Source of the DNA: Halorussus salinus
GTDB lineage: Archaea; Halobacteriota; Halobacteria; Halobacteriales; Haladaptataceae
Length of the DNA stretch: 64,000 nt
Assembly (NCBI RefSeq): GCF_004765815.2
Contig: NZ_ML974128.1
Location: 439,077 to 503,076 of the forward strand
Direction of reading: 5' to 3'
Below are positions 49,789 through 58,449 of the stretch, in pieces. The notes under the pieces were generated by a model. It saw only the letters and a program-made list of their open reading frames with translations, searched no databases and was not told the DNA's origin. The translations under genes were made by a program, and so were the position numbers. The stretch's first letter is position 1, and each line of letters opens with the position of its first letter.

Positions 49789-50940
49789 ATGGACTTCGCA
49801 CTCTCCGACGAGCAGAAACAGATTCGCGAGGAGGTTCGGCGATTCGCCGAGAACGAGGTTGCCCCGGTCGCCAAGGAGTACGACGTAGAAGAGAAGTACC
49901 CCCACGAGGTCATGGACAAGGCCGCCGAGATGGGGATGTTGGGTTCTATCATCCCGATGGAGTACGGCGGTGCGGGCTACAACAACCTCGAATCGGCCAT
50001 CATCACCGAGGAGTTGTTCGCGGTGGACCCCGGCATCGGACTCTGTATCACCTCGGCGTCGTTCGGTGCCCACGCCATCATGGAGTACGGTACCGACGAC
50101 CAGAAAGAGCGGTTCCTGTCGCCGATTGCGGACGGTGAGGCCATCATGGGCGCGGCCATCTCGGAACCCGACACCGGGTCGGACGTGTCCAGCGTCTCGA
50201 CCAGCGCCGAGAAGGACGGCGATGAATGGGTAATCAACGGGAACAAGATGTGGATCACGAACGGCTCGGTCGGCGACTACTACGTCGTCCTCTGTCAGAC
50301 CGACCCCGACGCCGACGGCCGGTACAACGGCTTCTCTCAAATCGTCGTGGAATCGGACCGCGACGGCTTCGAGTCCGAGAAGATCACCGGAAAACTCGGC
50401 ATCCGGTCGTCGGACACCGCAGAACTCATCCTGAACGACGTGCGCGTGCCCGAGGAGAACCTCGTTGGCACCCGCGGGATGGGCTTCCTCCAGCAGATGC
50501 AGTTCTTCGACGAGACCCGGACCGCGGTCGCCGCCCAAGGCGTCGGCATCGCCAAGGGGGCCGCCGAGGCGGCGCTCGATTACGCCGAGGAGCGCGAGCA
50601 GTTCGGTCGCGAAATCGGCGAGTTCCAAGCCATCCAGCACAAACTCGCCGAGATGCACACCGAGACCGAGGCCGCGCGCAACCTGACCTACAAGGCCGCG
50701 TGGAACGTCGATCAGGGCGAGGACATCACCAAACTTGCCAGCATGGCCAAGGAGTTCGCCTCCCGCGTCGCAGTTGACGTGGCCAACGAGGCAGTCCAGA
50801 TTCACGGCGGGTCGGGCTTCGTCAACGACTTCCCGGTCGAACGGTTCTACCGCGACGCCAAGATTACTCAAATCTACGAGGGCACCACCGAGATTCAGAA
50901 GAACATCATCGCTCGGGAACTCCTCGGAAAAGGATTCTAG
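49789..50940 (+). CDS. Acyl-CoA dehydrogenase
   Basis: A 383-aa flavoprotein that oxidises acyl-CoA to enoyl-CoA, the first step of beta-oxidation. It starts [20 protein letters not shown] and contains [51 protein letters not shown] and [20 protein letters not shown] (catalytic Glu). Length is normal. Divergent from the hydratase/dehydrogenase fusion, with a shared promoter region of 115 bases (taatttagggg). Confidence 0.96.
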   Translation: MDFALSDEQKQIREEVRRFAENEVAPVAKEYDVEEKYPHEVMDKAAEMGMLGSIIPMEYGGAGYNNLESAIITEELFAVDPGIGLCITSASFGAHAIMEYGTDDQKERFLSPIADGEAIMGAAISEPDTGSDVSSVSTSAEKDGDEWVINGNKMWITNGSVGDYYVVLCQTDPDADGRYNGFSQIVVESDRDGFESEKITGKLGIRSSDTAELILNDVRVPEENLVGTRGMGFLQQMQFFDETRTAVAAQGVGIAKGAAEAALDYAEEREQFGREIGEFQAIQHKLAEMHTETEAARNLTYKAAWNVDQGEDITKLASMAKEFASRVAVDVANEAVQIHGGSGFVNDFPVERFYRDAKITQIYEGTTEIQKNIIARELLGKGF

Positions 50941-51172
50941 CGGGGACGGTCTCCGGCCGAAATCCGAGCGCCGCCCCGTCCGGGCGACCGGAGCGTAGGG
51001 TCTAGGAGCGGTCGGGGGAACTCCTCGTTGACCGTCTCGGGACTGGGGCTCACGTTTTTCGGTCAGTTCGGTGTCTCTCCGGCGAGCCTCGCGGCCGGTC
51101 TCCTCGTTCCGATTTTCCGTAAACGAGGGCCACGTTGTTTGAAATTAATGGTATCTAGTGCCGAAAACCGTA

Positions 51173-51183
51173 TTTTTAAATAT
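51173..51183 (+). promoter_or_regulatory. TATA box of the first subtilase
   Basis: tttttaaatat lies 22-32 bases before the GTG at 51205, in an A/T-rich stretch (51140-51200). The distance fits a near-leaderless archaeal transcript. Confidence 0.6.
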
Positions 51184-51204
51184 GGGTGATAGATATTTCA
51201 TATC

Positions 51205-52791
51205 GTGAAATCTAAAACCAATCGAAGATCGTTTCTGAAAGGAGCGGGCGCGTTGCTCGGCGGTCTCACGTTCACGACGACGACGGTTTCGGCGACGGAG
51301 GCCGAGAATCGATACATCGTCGATATGCAGGAGACCGCCGAGGCCGACTTGGACGGTCTCGACGTGGTTCACGACCTGAGCCAGATCGACCTCGTGGTCG
51401 TCGAAGGCGACGAGGAGGCCGTCCGTGGACTGCGCTACTCCAAGGACGTGGAGATGCAGTTCGAGGTGGACGAGGAGTACGACGAGGATGATGACGATGA
51501 CGACGAGGATGATGACGAGGAAAAAGAAGACGAGGACGACGACGAGGAAGAAGAAGACGAGGACGACGACGAGGAAGAAGAAGACGAGGACGACGACGAG
51601 GAAGGAGAATCCGGAAAGCCGACTCGCGCGCAACTCCAGTGGGACAAACAGTCCCAAGAAATCTACGAAGTCTTCGAGGAGACGACGGGCGAGGGGACCC
51701 GCGTCGCAGTGCTGGACTCCGGCGTGATTCCGGACCACCCGGACCTGAAGAACGCGCTCAACACCGACCTCTCGCGCAACTTCACGGGCGACGGCGGCGA
51801 CTACACGCCGTGGTACAACGACCACGGCACCCACGTCGCGGGCATCATCGCCGCCGACGGGTCGAACACCGACGGCGTCGTCGGCACCGCGCCCGGCACG
51901 GAACTCGTCGCGCTCCGGGTGTTCACCGGCCCGTTCGCGTTCTTCGGCGACATCGTCGCGGCGATGACTCACGCGGGCGACATCGAGGCCGACGTGGCCA
52001 ACATGAGCCTCGGCACGTACCCGATGCCCGACAACGAGGAGAACCAACTCCTGCGCGATTCCATCGAGCGCGCGACCGACCACGCCGCCTCGCAGGGTAC
52101 GCTCATGGTGGCGGCCGCGGGTAACAACGGGACGAACCTCGACACCGACGGCGACGTTCTCAGCCTGCCCAACGAGGCGGACAACGTGATGAGCGTCAGT
52201 GCGACCGGTCCCATCGGCTACCGGTGGGACGCGGCGTCGAGCGAGGAGGACGCGGAAGACGACGAAGACGACGACGAGGAGCCGTTCGAAAATCTGCGGA
52301 AGCCGACGACGACGCCCGCTTCGTACACGAACTACGGGCGGGAAGCCATCGACGTGAGCGCGTCCGGCGGAAACTCCGCGACGAATCCGCCGTCGGACGC
52401 CAACTGGCAGTACGACATGATTCTGAGTACCACGCTCACGTGGGACGAGGACGACAACATGGTCCCGGACTACGGGTGGAAGTCGGGGACGAGCATGGCG
52501 GCCCCGCAGGTCAGCGCCGCGGCCGCGCTGGTCAAGAGCGTCAATCCCGAGGCTACGCCCGGTCAGATTCGCCGCCACCTCGAAGCGACCGCGGAGGATG
52601 TCGGCCAGCGGTCGTACAGCGGCGAGGGGCACCTCGACCTCGAAGAAGCGGTCGAGGAGGAGATCGAAGTGGAAGACGAGGAGGACGAAGAAGACGAGGA
52701 GGACGAAGAAGACGAGGAGGAACGAGAGGACGAAGAAGACGAGGAGGAACGAGAGGACGAAGAAGAGGACGACGAGGAGAGAGACGACTGA
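51205..52791 (+). CDS. Tat-exported subtilase (S8) with Asp/Glu tracts
   Basis: A 528-aa protease, GTG start. Tat signal in residues 1-30 (TNRRSFLKGAGALLGGLTFT). A propeptide-like part (35-88) is followed by a 45-residue, almost pure Asp/Glu tract (89-133). The S8 domain has all catalytic residues: D171 (VAVLDSGVIP), H207 (YNDHGTHVAGII), oxyanion N307 (AAAGNNG), S430 (SGTSMAAPQV). A second short acidic tract lies at about 345-359, and the C-terminus (about 493-528) is again Glu/Asp repeats. Such tracts may bind calcium or aid salt stability. Closely related to the next gene. Confidence 0.93.
   Translation: MKSKTNRRSFLKGAGALLGGLTFTTTTVSATEAENRYIVDMQETAEADLDGLDVVHDLSQIDLVVVEGDEEAVRGLRYSKDVEMQFEVDEEYDEDDDDDDEDDDEEKEDEDDDEEEEDEDDDEEEEDEDDDEEGESGKPTRAQLQWDKQSQEIYEVFEETTGEGTRVAVLDSGVIPDHPDLKNALNTDLSRNFTGDGGDYTPWYNDHGTHVAGIIAADGSNTDGVVGTAPGTELVALRVFTGPFAFFGDIVAAMTHAGDIEADVANMSLGTYPMPDNEENQLLRDSIERATDHAASQGTLMVAAAGNNGTNLDTDGDVLSLPNEADNVMSVSATGPIGYRWDAASSEEDAEDDEDDDEEPFENLRKPTTTPASYTNYGREAIDVSASGGNSATNPPSDANWQYDMILSTTLTWDEDDNMVPDYGWKSGTSMAAPQVSAAAALVKSVNPEATPGQIRRHLEATAEDVGQRSYSGEGHLDLEEAVEEEIEVEDEEDEEDEEDEEDEEEREDEEDEEEREDEEEDDEERDD
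51522..51604. repeat. 27-bp tandem repeat encoding the acidic tract
   Basis: About three units of gaagaagaagacgaggacg onward (27 bases, nine codons, Glu/Asp only). The DNA is purine-rich on the plus strand. A second, shorter array of gaggacgaagaagac-type units lies at about 52678-52785 at the 3' end of the gene. Confidence 0.75.
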
Positions 52792-52903
52792 CTCGGTGCC
52801 TTCGGCGTTTTAACACTGCTTCTGGAGAATAATTCTATCAATTTAAGTTATATATTCGTATATTTCCGTTAGAATTAAATCCGGCTGTCTTCATGGCTTG
52901 CCT

Positions 52904-54247
52904 ATGGTAAACAAGACCAACCGAAGGTCGTTCCTGAAAGGAGCGGGCGCGGCGCTGGGCGGATTGGCGGTGCCGACGAACGTCGTCTCCGCGGAGACGG
53001 CGGACAAGCGGTACATCGTGGACCTGCAGTCGGCGTCAGACGGCGTTCTCGACGGCTTGAACGTCGTCCACGACTTGAGCCAGATCGACCTCGCCGTGGT
53101 CGAAGCCGAGGAGTCACAGGTCGAGGGCGCGGCGTTCTCCAAGGACGTGGAGATGGAGTTCGACTTCGCGGCGGCCGAGGACAACGGGAACGGCGACGAG
53201 CCGGGTCCGAAGAAGCTCTCGCAGCTCCAGTGGGACAAGCAGGCCCAAGGCGTTTCGGGCGTCCACGGTCGGACTCGCGGCGAGGGGACCCGCGTCGCGG
53301 TGCTGGACTCCGGCACGATTCCCGACCATCCGGACTTGGAACACGCGCTCAACACCGACCTCTCGCGCAACTTCACGGGCGACGGCGGCGACTACACGCC
53401 GTGGTACAACGACCACGGCACCCACGTCGCGGGCATCATCGCGGGCAACGACCAAAACGACGAGGGCGTCGTCGGTACCGCGCCCGGCGTCGAACTCGTC
53501 GCATTGCGTGTGTTCATCGGCCCGTTCGCGTTCTTCGGCGACATCGTCGCGGCGATGACCTACGCGGGCGACATCGAGGCCGACGTGGCCAACATGAGCC
53601 TCGGCACGTACCCGATGCCCGACAACGAGTCCAACCGGGAACTGAGAGAGACCATCGAGCGCGCGACCGACCACGCCGCCTCGCGGGGCACGCTCATGGT
53701 CGCGGCCGCTGGCAACGACGGGACGAACCTCGACGCCGACGGCGACGTTCTCAGCCTGCCCAACGAGGCAGACAACGTGATGAGCGTCAGCGCGACCGGA
53801 CCCATCGGCTACCGGTGGGACGACAAAGGTAACGGGAAGTTCATCCGGAACTACCACGCCGCGTTCAACAAACTCGACGAAGCGCCGACCGAACCCGCGC
53901 CCTACACGAACTACGGGAGCGAGGCCATCGACATCAGCGCGCCCGGCGGGAACGAGGACCCGGACGCCGGGAGCGACGCGAACGCCCAGTACGACATGGT
54001 GCTGAGTACGGTCTTCGAGTGGGGCGACGACGGCGGGATGGTCCCGGCCCACGGCTGGAAGGCGGGCACGAGCATGGCGGCCCCGCAGGTCAGCGCCGCG
54101 GCCGCGCTGGTCAAGAGCGCCAACCCCGACGCGACCCCGGCCGAGATTCGCGAGCATCTGGAATCGACCGCCCGCGACGTGGGTCCGGCGAAGTACCACG
54201 GCGAGGGCCACCTCGACATCGAGGCCGCGCTGAACGAGTCGATTTAG
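52904..54247 (+). CDS. Tat-exported subtilase (S8), paralogue of the upstream gene
   Basis: A 447-aa protease. Tat signal TNRRSFLKGAGAALGGLAVP in residues 5-24; propeptide 35-100 with VVHDLSQIDLAVVEAEE nearly identical to the first protease. Catalytic residues D135, H171, N271 and S390 (AGTSMAAPQV) are present. The long acidic tract is replaced by a short AAEDNGNGDEP linker, and there is no acidic tail. I chose ATG at 52904; a TTG two codons upstream also opens the frame. The pair looks like a tandem duplication with one copy having gained the tracts. Confidence 0.93.
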   Translation: MVNKTNRRSFLKGAGAALGGLAVPTNVVSAETADKRYIVDLQSASDGVLDGLNVVHDLSQIDLAVVEAEESQVEGAAFSKDVEMEFDFAAAEDNGNGDEPGPKKLSQLQWDKQAQGVSGVHGRTRGEGTRVAVLDSGTIPDHPDLEHALNTDLSRNFTGDGGDYTPWYNDHGTHVAGIIAGNDQNDEGVVGTAPGVELVALRVFIGPFAFFGDIVAAMTYAGDIEADVANMSLGTYPMPDNESNRELRETIERATDHAASRGTLMVAAAGNDGTNLDADGDVLSLPNEADNVMSVSATGPIGYRWDDKGNGKFIRNYHAAFNKLDEAPTEPAPYTNYGSEAIDISAPGGNEDPDAGSDANAQYDMVLSTVFEWGDDGGMVPAHGWKAGTSMAAPQVSAAAALVKSANPDATPAEIREHLESTARDVGPAKYHGEGHLDIEAALNESI

Positions 54248-54361
54248 CTCCCGCACTCGGGTTTCTCCCCTTATCTCCCGCACCCGACTTTCTCTCCCCT
54301 TCCCTTTCGCACTCGACGTTCTCTCCTCGTATCTCTCACGTCCCCGGCGCTCTCACGCTAT
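54248..54361 (+). terminator. Degenerate 29-bp CT-rich repeats after the subtilase
   Basis: Four units of about 27-29 bases follow the stop directly, each starting ctcccgcac, ctttcgcac or ctctcacg and ending ttat, ttcc, gtat or ctat, with T-rich parts (gggtttctcc, gactttctc). Pyrimidine-rich tails are typical haloarchaeal terminators. The last unit runs into the end of the convergent GtrA-like gene. Confidence 0.45.
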
Positions 54362-54823
54362 CTGCCACGTCCACCGCGAGTCCAGATAGTACCGGTAGAG
54401 ACCGCTGATGAAGATGGCGAAGCCGTTCGCCAGCAGGTAGACGAGTCCGGCCCAGTTGACGAACGCCCACAGCAGTCCCAACTGGAGCGGAATCGCGCTC
54501 CCGCGGACCAGATTCGTCCGGAGCAACCCCACGAGGTAGTCCGAGCGCGCGGTGTAGCTGGCGTGCTGAAACGTCCACGCGTTGTTCACGACGAACTGGA
54601 GGATGATGGTCAACTCGATGGCGATGGTGGCCGCGACCAGATAGTTGAGGCCGCCGACCTCCACCAGCAACCAGAGGACCGCAGTCTGGACGAGCGCGGC
54701 GCTCGCGCCGACGACGACGAACCGGTAGAGCCGAACGAACGTCGGGTGTTCGACTACGTTTCGGTATGGAGAGTTCCCCACGGCAACCGGAAGAAGGCTT
54801 CGAGCGTGTAGAACGTTTTGCAT
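54353..54823 (-). CDS. GtrA-like membrane protein
   Basis: A 156-aa protein with four predicted membrane helices. LYRFVVVGASAALVQTAVLW and FVVNNAWTFQHASY are GtrA signatures; the end is YRYYLDSRWTWQIA. GtrA proteins flip or help use polyprenyl-phosphate sugars in cell-surface glycosylation. I chose MQNVLHARS (54823) because the 34 residues before it are unlike the family. It overlaps the terminator-like repeat at its 3' end. Confidence 0.87.
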   Translation of the reverse strand: MQNVLHARSLLPVAVGNSPYRNVVEHPTFVRLYRFVVVGASAALVQTAVLWLLVEVGGLNYLVAATIAIELTIILQFVVNNAWTFQHASYTARSDYLVGLLRTNLVRGSAIPLQLGLLWAFVNWAGLVYLLANGFAIFISGLYRYYLDSRWTWQIA

Positions 54824-54884
54824 TGCGTCGATTCGAGGAGTGTCTGCTCCTACGGGACGGTACTCACTAGTCGATATCCGGGCC

Positions 54885-55271
54885 TCAGCTTTCCGTCGTC
54901 GGCTCCAGCGGTACGCGCTCGACATCGACTTCTTCGTAGTCCTGCTCGGAGGACAGAACGCCTCTATCGCGCGTCTCGGCGGTCGCGGCGTGGAAGGCGT
55001 CGAACGGTGTCATACCGTCGTCGTAGTACTTGGTAGCCTTGAGAACGACTTGCTTCTCGCGCTCGCTCTCGACCGGTACGAGTTCGAGGAGGTTCGAGAC
55101 GAGCGCCACGTAGTCGAATTCGTGACGCTCGCGGGCCAACAGGAGTTCGAGATACGTGAACGCGGACGTTTCGGGTTCGTAGCGGTCCAGCGCCTCCTCG
55201 GCGGAAGACTGCAACCAATCGGAGTCCTTGGCGAGCGCGAGGAGGAAGTCGGTCTCGACGTACACCGTCAT
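54885..55271 (-). CDS. PIN-domain toxin (VapC-like)
   Basis: A 128-aa PIN-domain protein with the usual acidic residues: D8 (VYVETDFLLALAKDSDWL), E42 (FTYLELLLARER), D91 (MTPFDAFHAATA) and D111. PIN toxins cut RNA, often tRNA or mRNA. The ATG overlaps the stop of the antitoxin-type gene (ATGA), the standard toxin-antitoxin order. It is the second gene of the pair. Confidence 0.9.
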   Translation of the reverse strand: MTVYVETDFLLALAKDSDWLQSSAEEALDRYEPETSAFTYLELLLARERHEFDYVALVSNLLELVPVESEREKQVVLKATKYYDDGMTPFDAFHAATAETRDRGVLSSEQDYEEVDVERVPLEPTTES

Positions 55272-55528
55272 CGTTCGGCGTCCCTCTCCTCGGCGTCTCC
55301 GATTTCGGCGTCGGCGTTCGCCTCGGCTTCGATGTCGTCGCGAATCTCCTCGACCGACGAGTCGCGGAGTTCGCCCGCCGCCTCCCGGACCGCGGCCAGC
55401 GGGTCGTCGGCGACCGGCACGAGTTCGATTCTGTCGTCGTACTCCACGATGTGGTACTTGTCTCCGTACTTCTCGCGGACCGCTTTCGGCAGGTAGATGC
55501 GGCCTTGTCCGTCGGTCTCCGTCGACAT
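55268..55528 (-). CDS. AbrB/SpoVT-type antitoxin
   Basis: An 86-aa protein. Residues 5-40 form the swapped-hairpin AbrB fold (TDGQGRIYLPKAVREKYGDK then YHIVEYDDRIELVPV), which binds DNA. The acidic tail (about 50-86) would bind and cover the PIN toxin. I chose the ATG at 55528; a longer frame to 55567 is less likely. It probably represses its own operon. Confidence 0.9.
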   Translation of the reverse strand: MSTETDGQGRIYLPKAVREKYGDKYHIVEYDDRIELVPVADDPLAAVREAAGELRDSSVEEIRDDIEAEANADAEIGDAEERDAER

Positions 55529-55600
55529 GGTAGAGCGTAGAGTGGAGAAACAAAAATATCTTACCACGGAACGCTTCTCGATGGTACCGTCGGTGCTTCC

Positions 55601-56662
55601 TTACCTCCACGTCTCTCGAATCACCCGAAGCCAGTTGTCCCGCGCGATAGCTTGGACCTCCTCGTCGCCGAACCCTCGGTCCCGAAGCGCCCGAATCACG
55701 GCCGGAAGCCCGGTCGCGTCGCCCACCGACTCGACGACGGTCGCGCCGTCGAAGTCCGACCCGAGCGCGACGTGTTCGACGCCCACTCTGTCGGCGACGT
55801 ACTCGACGTGGTCCACGAGCGTCGAAATCGGCGTGGGGGAATCGGGGTCGTTGTCGCCGTCCGGCCGGAGGTGGCTCCTCGCGAAGGTGACGCCGAGGAG
55901 ACCGCCCGAGTCCGCGAGGGCGTCGAGTTGCCGGTCGGTCAGGTTTCGGCTCGCCGGACAGACCTCGTGGACGCCGCCGTGGCTGACGACCAGCGGGTCC
56001 GTCGAGAGGTCGGCGACCTCCTCGAATCCGGCGGCGGTCGCGTGCGCGAGGTCCACCAGCATCCCCCGGTCGTTACATGCGCGGACGAGGTCCCTCCCCG
56101 CCGTGGTGAGTCCCGGCCCGGTGTCGGGCGTGCCGGGGAACGCCGACCGGACGCCGTGGCCGAACGCGTTGGGGCGGCTCCAGACCGGGCCGATGGAGCG
56201 CACGCCCGCGGCGTAGAGGAGGTCGAGGTTCGACAGGTCCGGCGCGACTGCTTGGGCACCTTCGAGGTGCGGCACGGCGGCGAGCGCGTCCGAATCGAGG
56301 AGCGTCGCTTCGAGGGCGTCGTACTCGCCGACGACCCGGACCGCGCCGTCCGAGTCGGCCGCGATGCGGTGGAGGCGCGCCAGCGCGTCGTAGGTGAACG
56401 ACTTTGCGCGCTCGTGGCTCACGGCTGGCGGCAGGTCCATCTCGTAGCCCGCGTCGGTCTCGCGGCGCTCGTACTCGTACTCCTCGTTCGGGACGAAGAC
56501 GGCGAAGAAGCCACCGCCGAGGTTCGCCTCGCGGCTTCGCGGCAAATCGAGGTGGCCCTCGTCGCTCCGGTCGAGAAACGCGCGTCCGGAACCGGTCTCG
56601 TCGGCGAGGTCCAGCAGGGTGTCGTTGTGGCCGTCGAACAGTCGCAAATCGGCGTCGGTCAT
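55601..56662 (-). CDS. Membrane dipeptidase family (M19) hydrolase
   Basis: A 353-aa protein of the M19 renal-dipeptidase fold, dinuclear zinc. FDGHNDTLLDLADE (H12, D14) opens the metal site; HLEGAQAVAPDLSNLDLLYA contains the bridging Glu; VVSHGGVHEVCPASRNLTD and ALGSDFDGATVVESVG supply the other ligands. No signal peptide is seen, so it is cytoplasmic. It likely cleaves dipeptides. Confidence 0.93.
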   Translation of the reverse strand: MTDADLRLFDGHNDTLLDLADETGSGRAFLDRSDEGHLDLPRSREANLGGGFFAVFVPNEEYEYERRETDAGYEMDLPPAVSHERAKSFTYDALARLHRIAADSDGAVRVVGEYDALEATLLDSDALAAVPHLEGAQAVAPDLSNLDLLYAAGVRSIGPVWSRPNAFGHGVRSAFPGTPDTGPGLTTAGRDLVRACNDRGMLVDLAHATAAGFEEVADLSTDPLVVSHGGVHEVCPASRNLTDRQLDALADSGGLLGVTFARSHLRPDGDNDPDSPTPISTLVDHVEYVADRVGVEHVALGSDFDGATVVESVGDATGLPAVIRALRDRGFGDEEVQAIARDNWLRVIRETWR

Positions 56663-56744
56663 CCGTTAGCACGAGAACAGATGCGAACGAGTGTCAACCT
56701 ATCGGAGGCGGAGAACGACGGCGCGACGCCGACCCAAAGGCTCG

Positions 56745-58115
56745 TCAGACCGTGTACTCGTCTTCGCGGAACTGGACGTACTTGCCGTTCTTGAACTTCC
56801 GCTTGGCGGTCTTGTACTTCGTGACTATCTTCGCGCCCGTGAGTCCCGACCTGAGCTTGTACTTCAGCAGGCCGCTCTCGTCTTTCCCGGCCAGAATGTC
56901 GCTCGCGGCCGAGAACGCCTTGTCCCAGTCGTCGGGACCGTAGTCGGCCACGATGTCGGCGAAGGTGACGTTCCGGACGATTTCGTCGCCGATGGCGTCC
57001 TTCCAGCGGTCGTTATAGCCGTCGAGGCGTCCCTTGCCCGCGAGTTCGCCCGCGATTTGGCCGGTCCGGGCCGCGACGTGGTAGCCGCCCTCGTGGAACG
57101 CCGAGGTCGTGCCCATCGCGCCGCCCGCGACGGCGATGTTCGCGGCAGTCGGCGACTCGATGGGCCGGGTCGAGGAGATGGGATACGTCTCGGTCCCCTC
57201 GCTCTTGCCCCGGTCGGTGACCAGCGGGAAGTCCGCGAGGTCGTACTCGTCGCCGAACTGGCGGTCGAGGAGTCGCTCGATGTACTCGGCGGGACGGGGA
57301 ATCGCGTCGTCCTCCGGCCTCAGGAGGTCGTACTTCTCGGGGTTCGCCACGTCGGCCAAGTCCATCCCGATAGGCATCGTCAGGCCGACGCGCGCGACCG
57401 TGCCGTCGTTCGGGAAAATCCACGGGTACGCGGTCTCGCCGGGCATCACGCCCCACCAGAACTTGAGCGAACTCGGGTCGAACAGCTCCTCGGGGAACTC
57501 CCGGTACTCCTGATACGCGATGTGGTTGGCCTCGTTGGGGGCCATCACGTCCGAGATAGGGCGGTCGTCGGGCGAGAACCGGTCGAGCGCCCGCATCGTG
57601 ACCTGTCGCTGGGGACCGTCGGCCAACACGAGGTAGTCGGCGACGACCTCCTCGCCGTCGGATAAGTGGAGGGTGTGGGTCGGCGACCCCGAGAGGTCGG
57701 TCGTCACGTCGGTCACGCCGAGGCCGACGCGGTACTCCGCACCGGCGCGCTCCGCCCGGTCGCGGAGCCAGTCGTCCATCCGGGCGCGGTGGAAGGTGAA
57801 CCCGAACCCGTCGTACGAGGACTCGATGCCCGTTTCCTCCATGACGGCGGCCTCGGTCGGACCGAAGAACTCGGTCCGCTCCAGTTCCCGGAGGACGACG
57901 CGGTCGGGAATCTCGTCGAACGACACGTCCAAAATGTCCACCCAGTAGTCGAGCATCCCGGCGGCGTCGGTCGAGTCCGGTCCCAACTCCTCGCGGTCGG
58001 CGCGCGGCACGCCCTTCTCGACGAGGAGGGCGTCGGCTCCTTGCTCGGCGGCCGCACGGGCGGCGGACGTTCCGGCGGGACCCCCGCCGACGATAGCAAC
58101 GTCGACTCGCTTCAT
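56745..58115 (-). CDS. Geranylgeranyl reductase family flavoprotein
   Basis: A 456-aa FAD-dependent reductase. MKRVDVAIVGGGPAGTSAAR binds FAD; FHRARMDDWLRDRAERAG, YLVLADGPQRQVTMRALD and VAGGAMGTTSAFHEGGYHVA are typical of archaeal geranylgeranyl reductases, which saturate isoprenoid chains of membrane lipids or of menaquinone and carotenoids. Whether it acts on lipids or a pigment cannot be told. Confidence 0.93.
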   Translation of the reverse strand: MKRVDVAIVGGGPAGTSAARAAAEQGADALLVEKGVPRADREELGPDSTDAAGMLDYWVDILDVSFDEIPDRVVLRELERTEFFGPTEAAVMEETGIESSYDGFGFTFHRARMDDWLRDRAERAGAEYRVGLGVTDVTTDLSGSPTHTLHLSDGEEVVADYLVLADGPQRQVTMRALDRFSPDDRPISDVMAPNEANHIAYQEYREFPEELFDPSSLKFWWGVMPGETAYPWIFPNDGTVARVGLTMPIGMDLADVANPEKYDLLRPEDDAIPRPAEYIERLLDRQFGDEYDLADFPLVTDRGKSEGTETYPISSTRPIESPTAANIAVAGGAMGTTSAFHEGGYHVAARTGQIAGELAGKGRLDGYNDRWKDAIGDEIVRNVTFADIVADYGPDDWDKAFSAASDILAGKDESGLLKYKLRSGLTGAKIVTKYKTAKRKFKNGKYVQFREDEYTV

Positions 58116-58449
58116 ACGATTAGGGTTCCCCGCTGGGTATTAAATGGTTGACCTTCCGATTTCGTGACGGAATCGACGTGGTTTTTCGAGACGTGGCGTC
58201 AGAACGACAGGAGTTCCTGCAGCCGAGAGCCGGAAATAAGCCCGAAGCGACGCTGTAACGCCACCGGGACAGTGGTGGCAGCGAAACGACTCGTTCGAGT
58301 GGCATCGTCTCGGCCGCGAGTCACGTCGGCAATCGGACTCCGGTATCGGCCACGAGACGAGGCCTGAGCGAGACGACGATGCGACCCGTCGAACTGGGAC
58401 CTGACGACTCGCCCGAGACCTAAGTACCGAGGCGTCGTACTCCGGTGCC
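58116..58449. other. 334-bp intergenic region
   Basis: A divergent promoter region between the reductase and the serine hydrolase. A TATA-like gtattaaatgg lies at 58137-58147 for the reductase side; gacctaagtaccg at 58418-58430 for the hydrolase side. Open frames in between are Arg-rich and unlikely. No repeat or RNA is seen. Confidence 0.5.
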
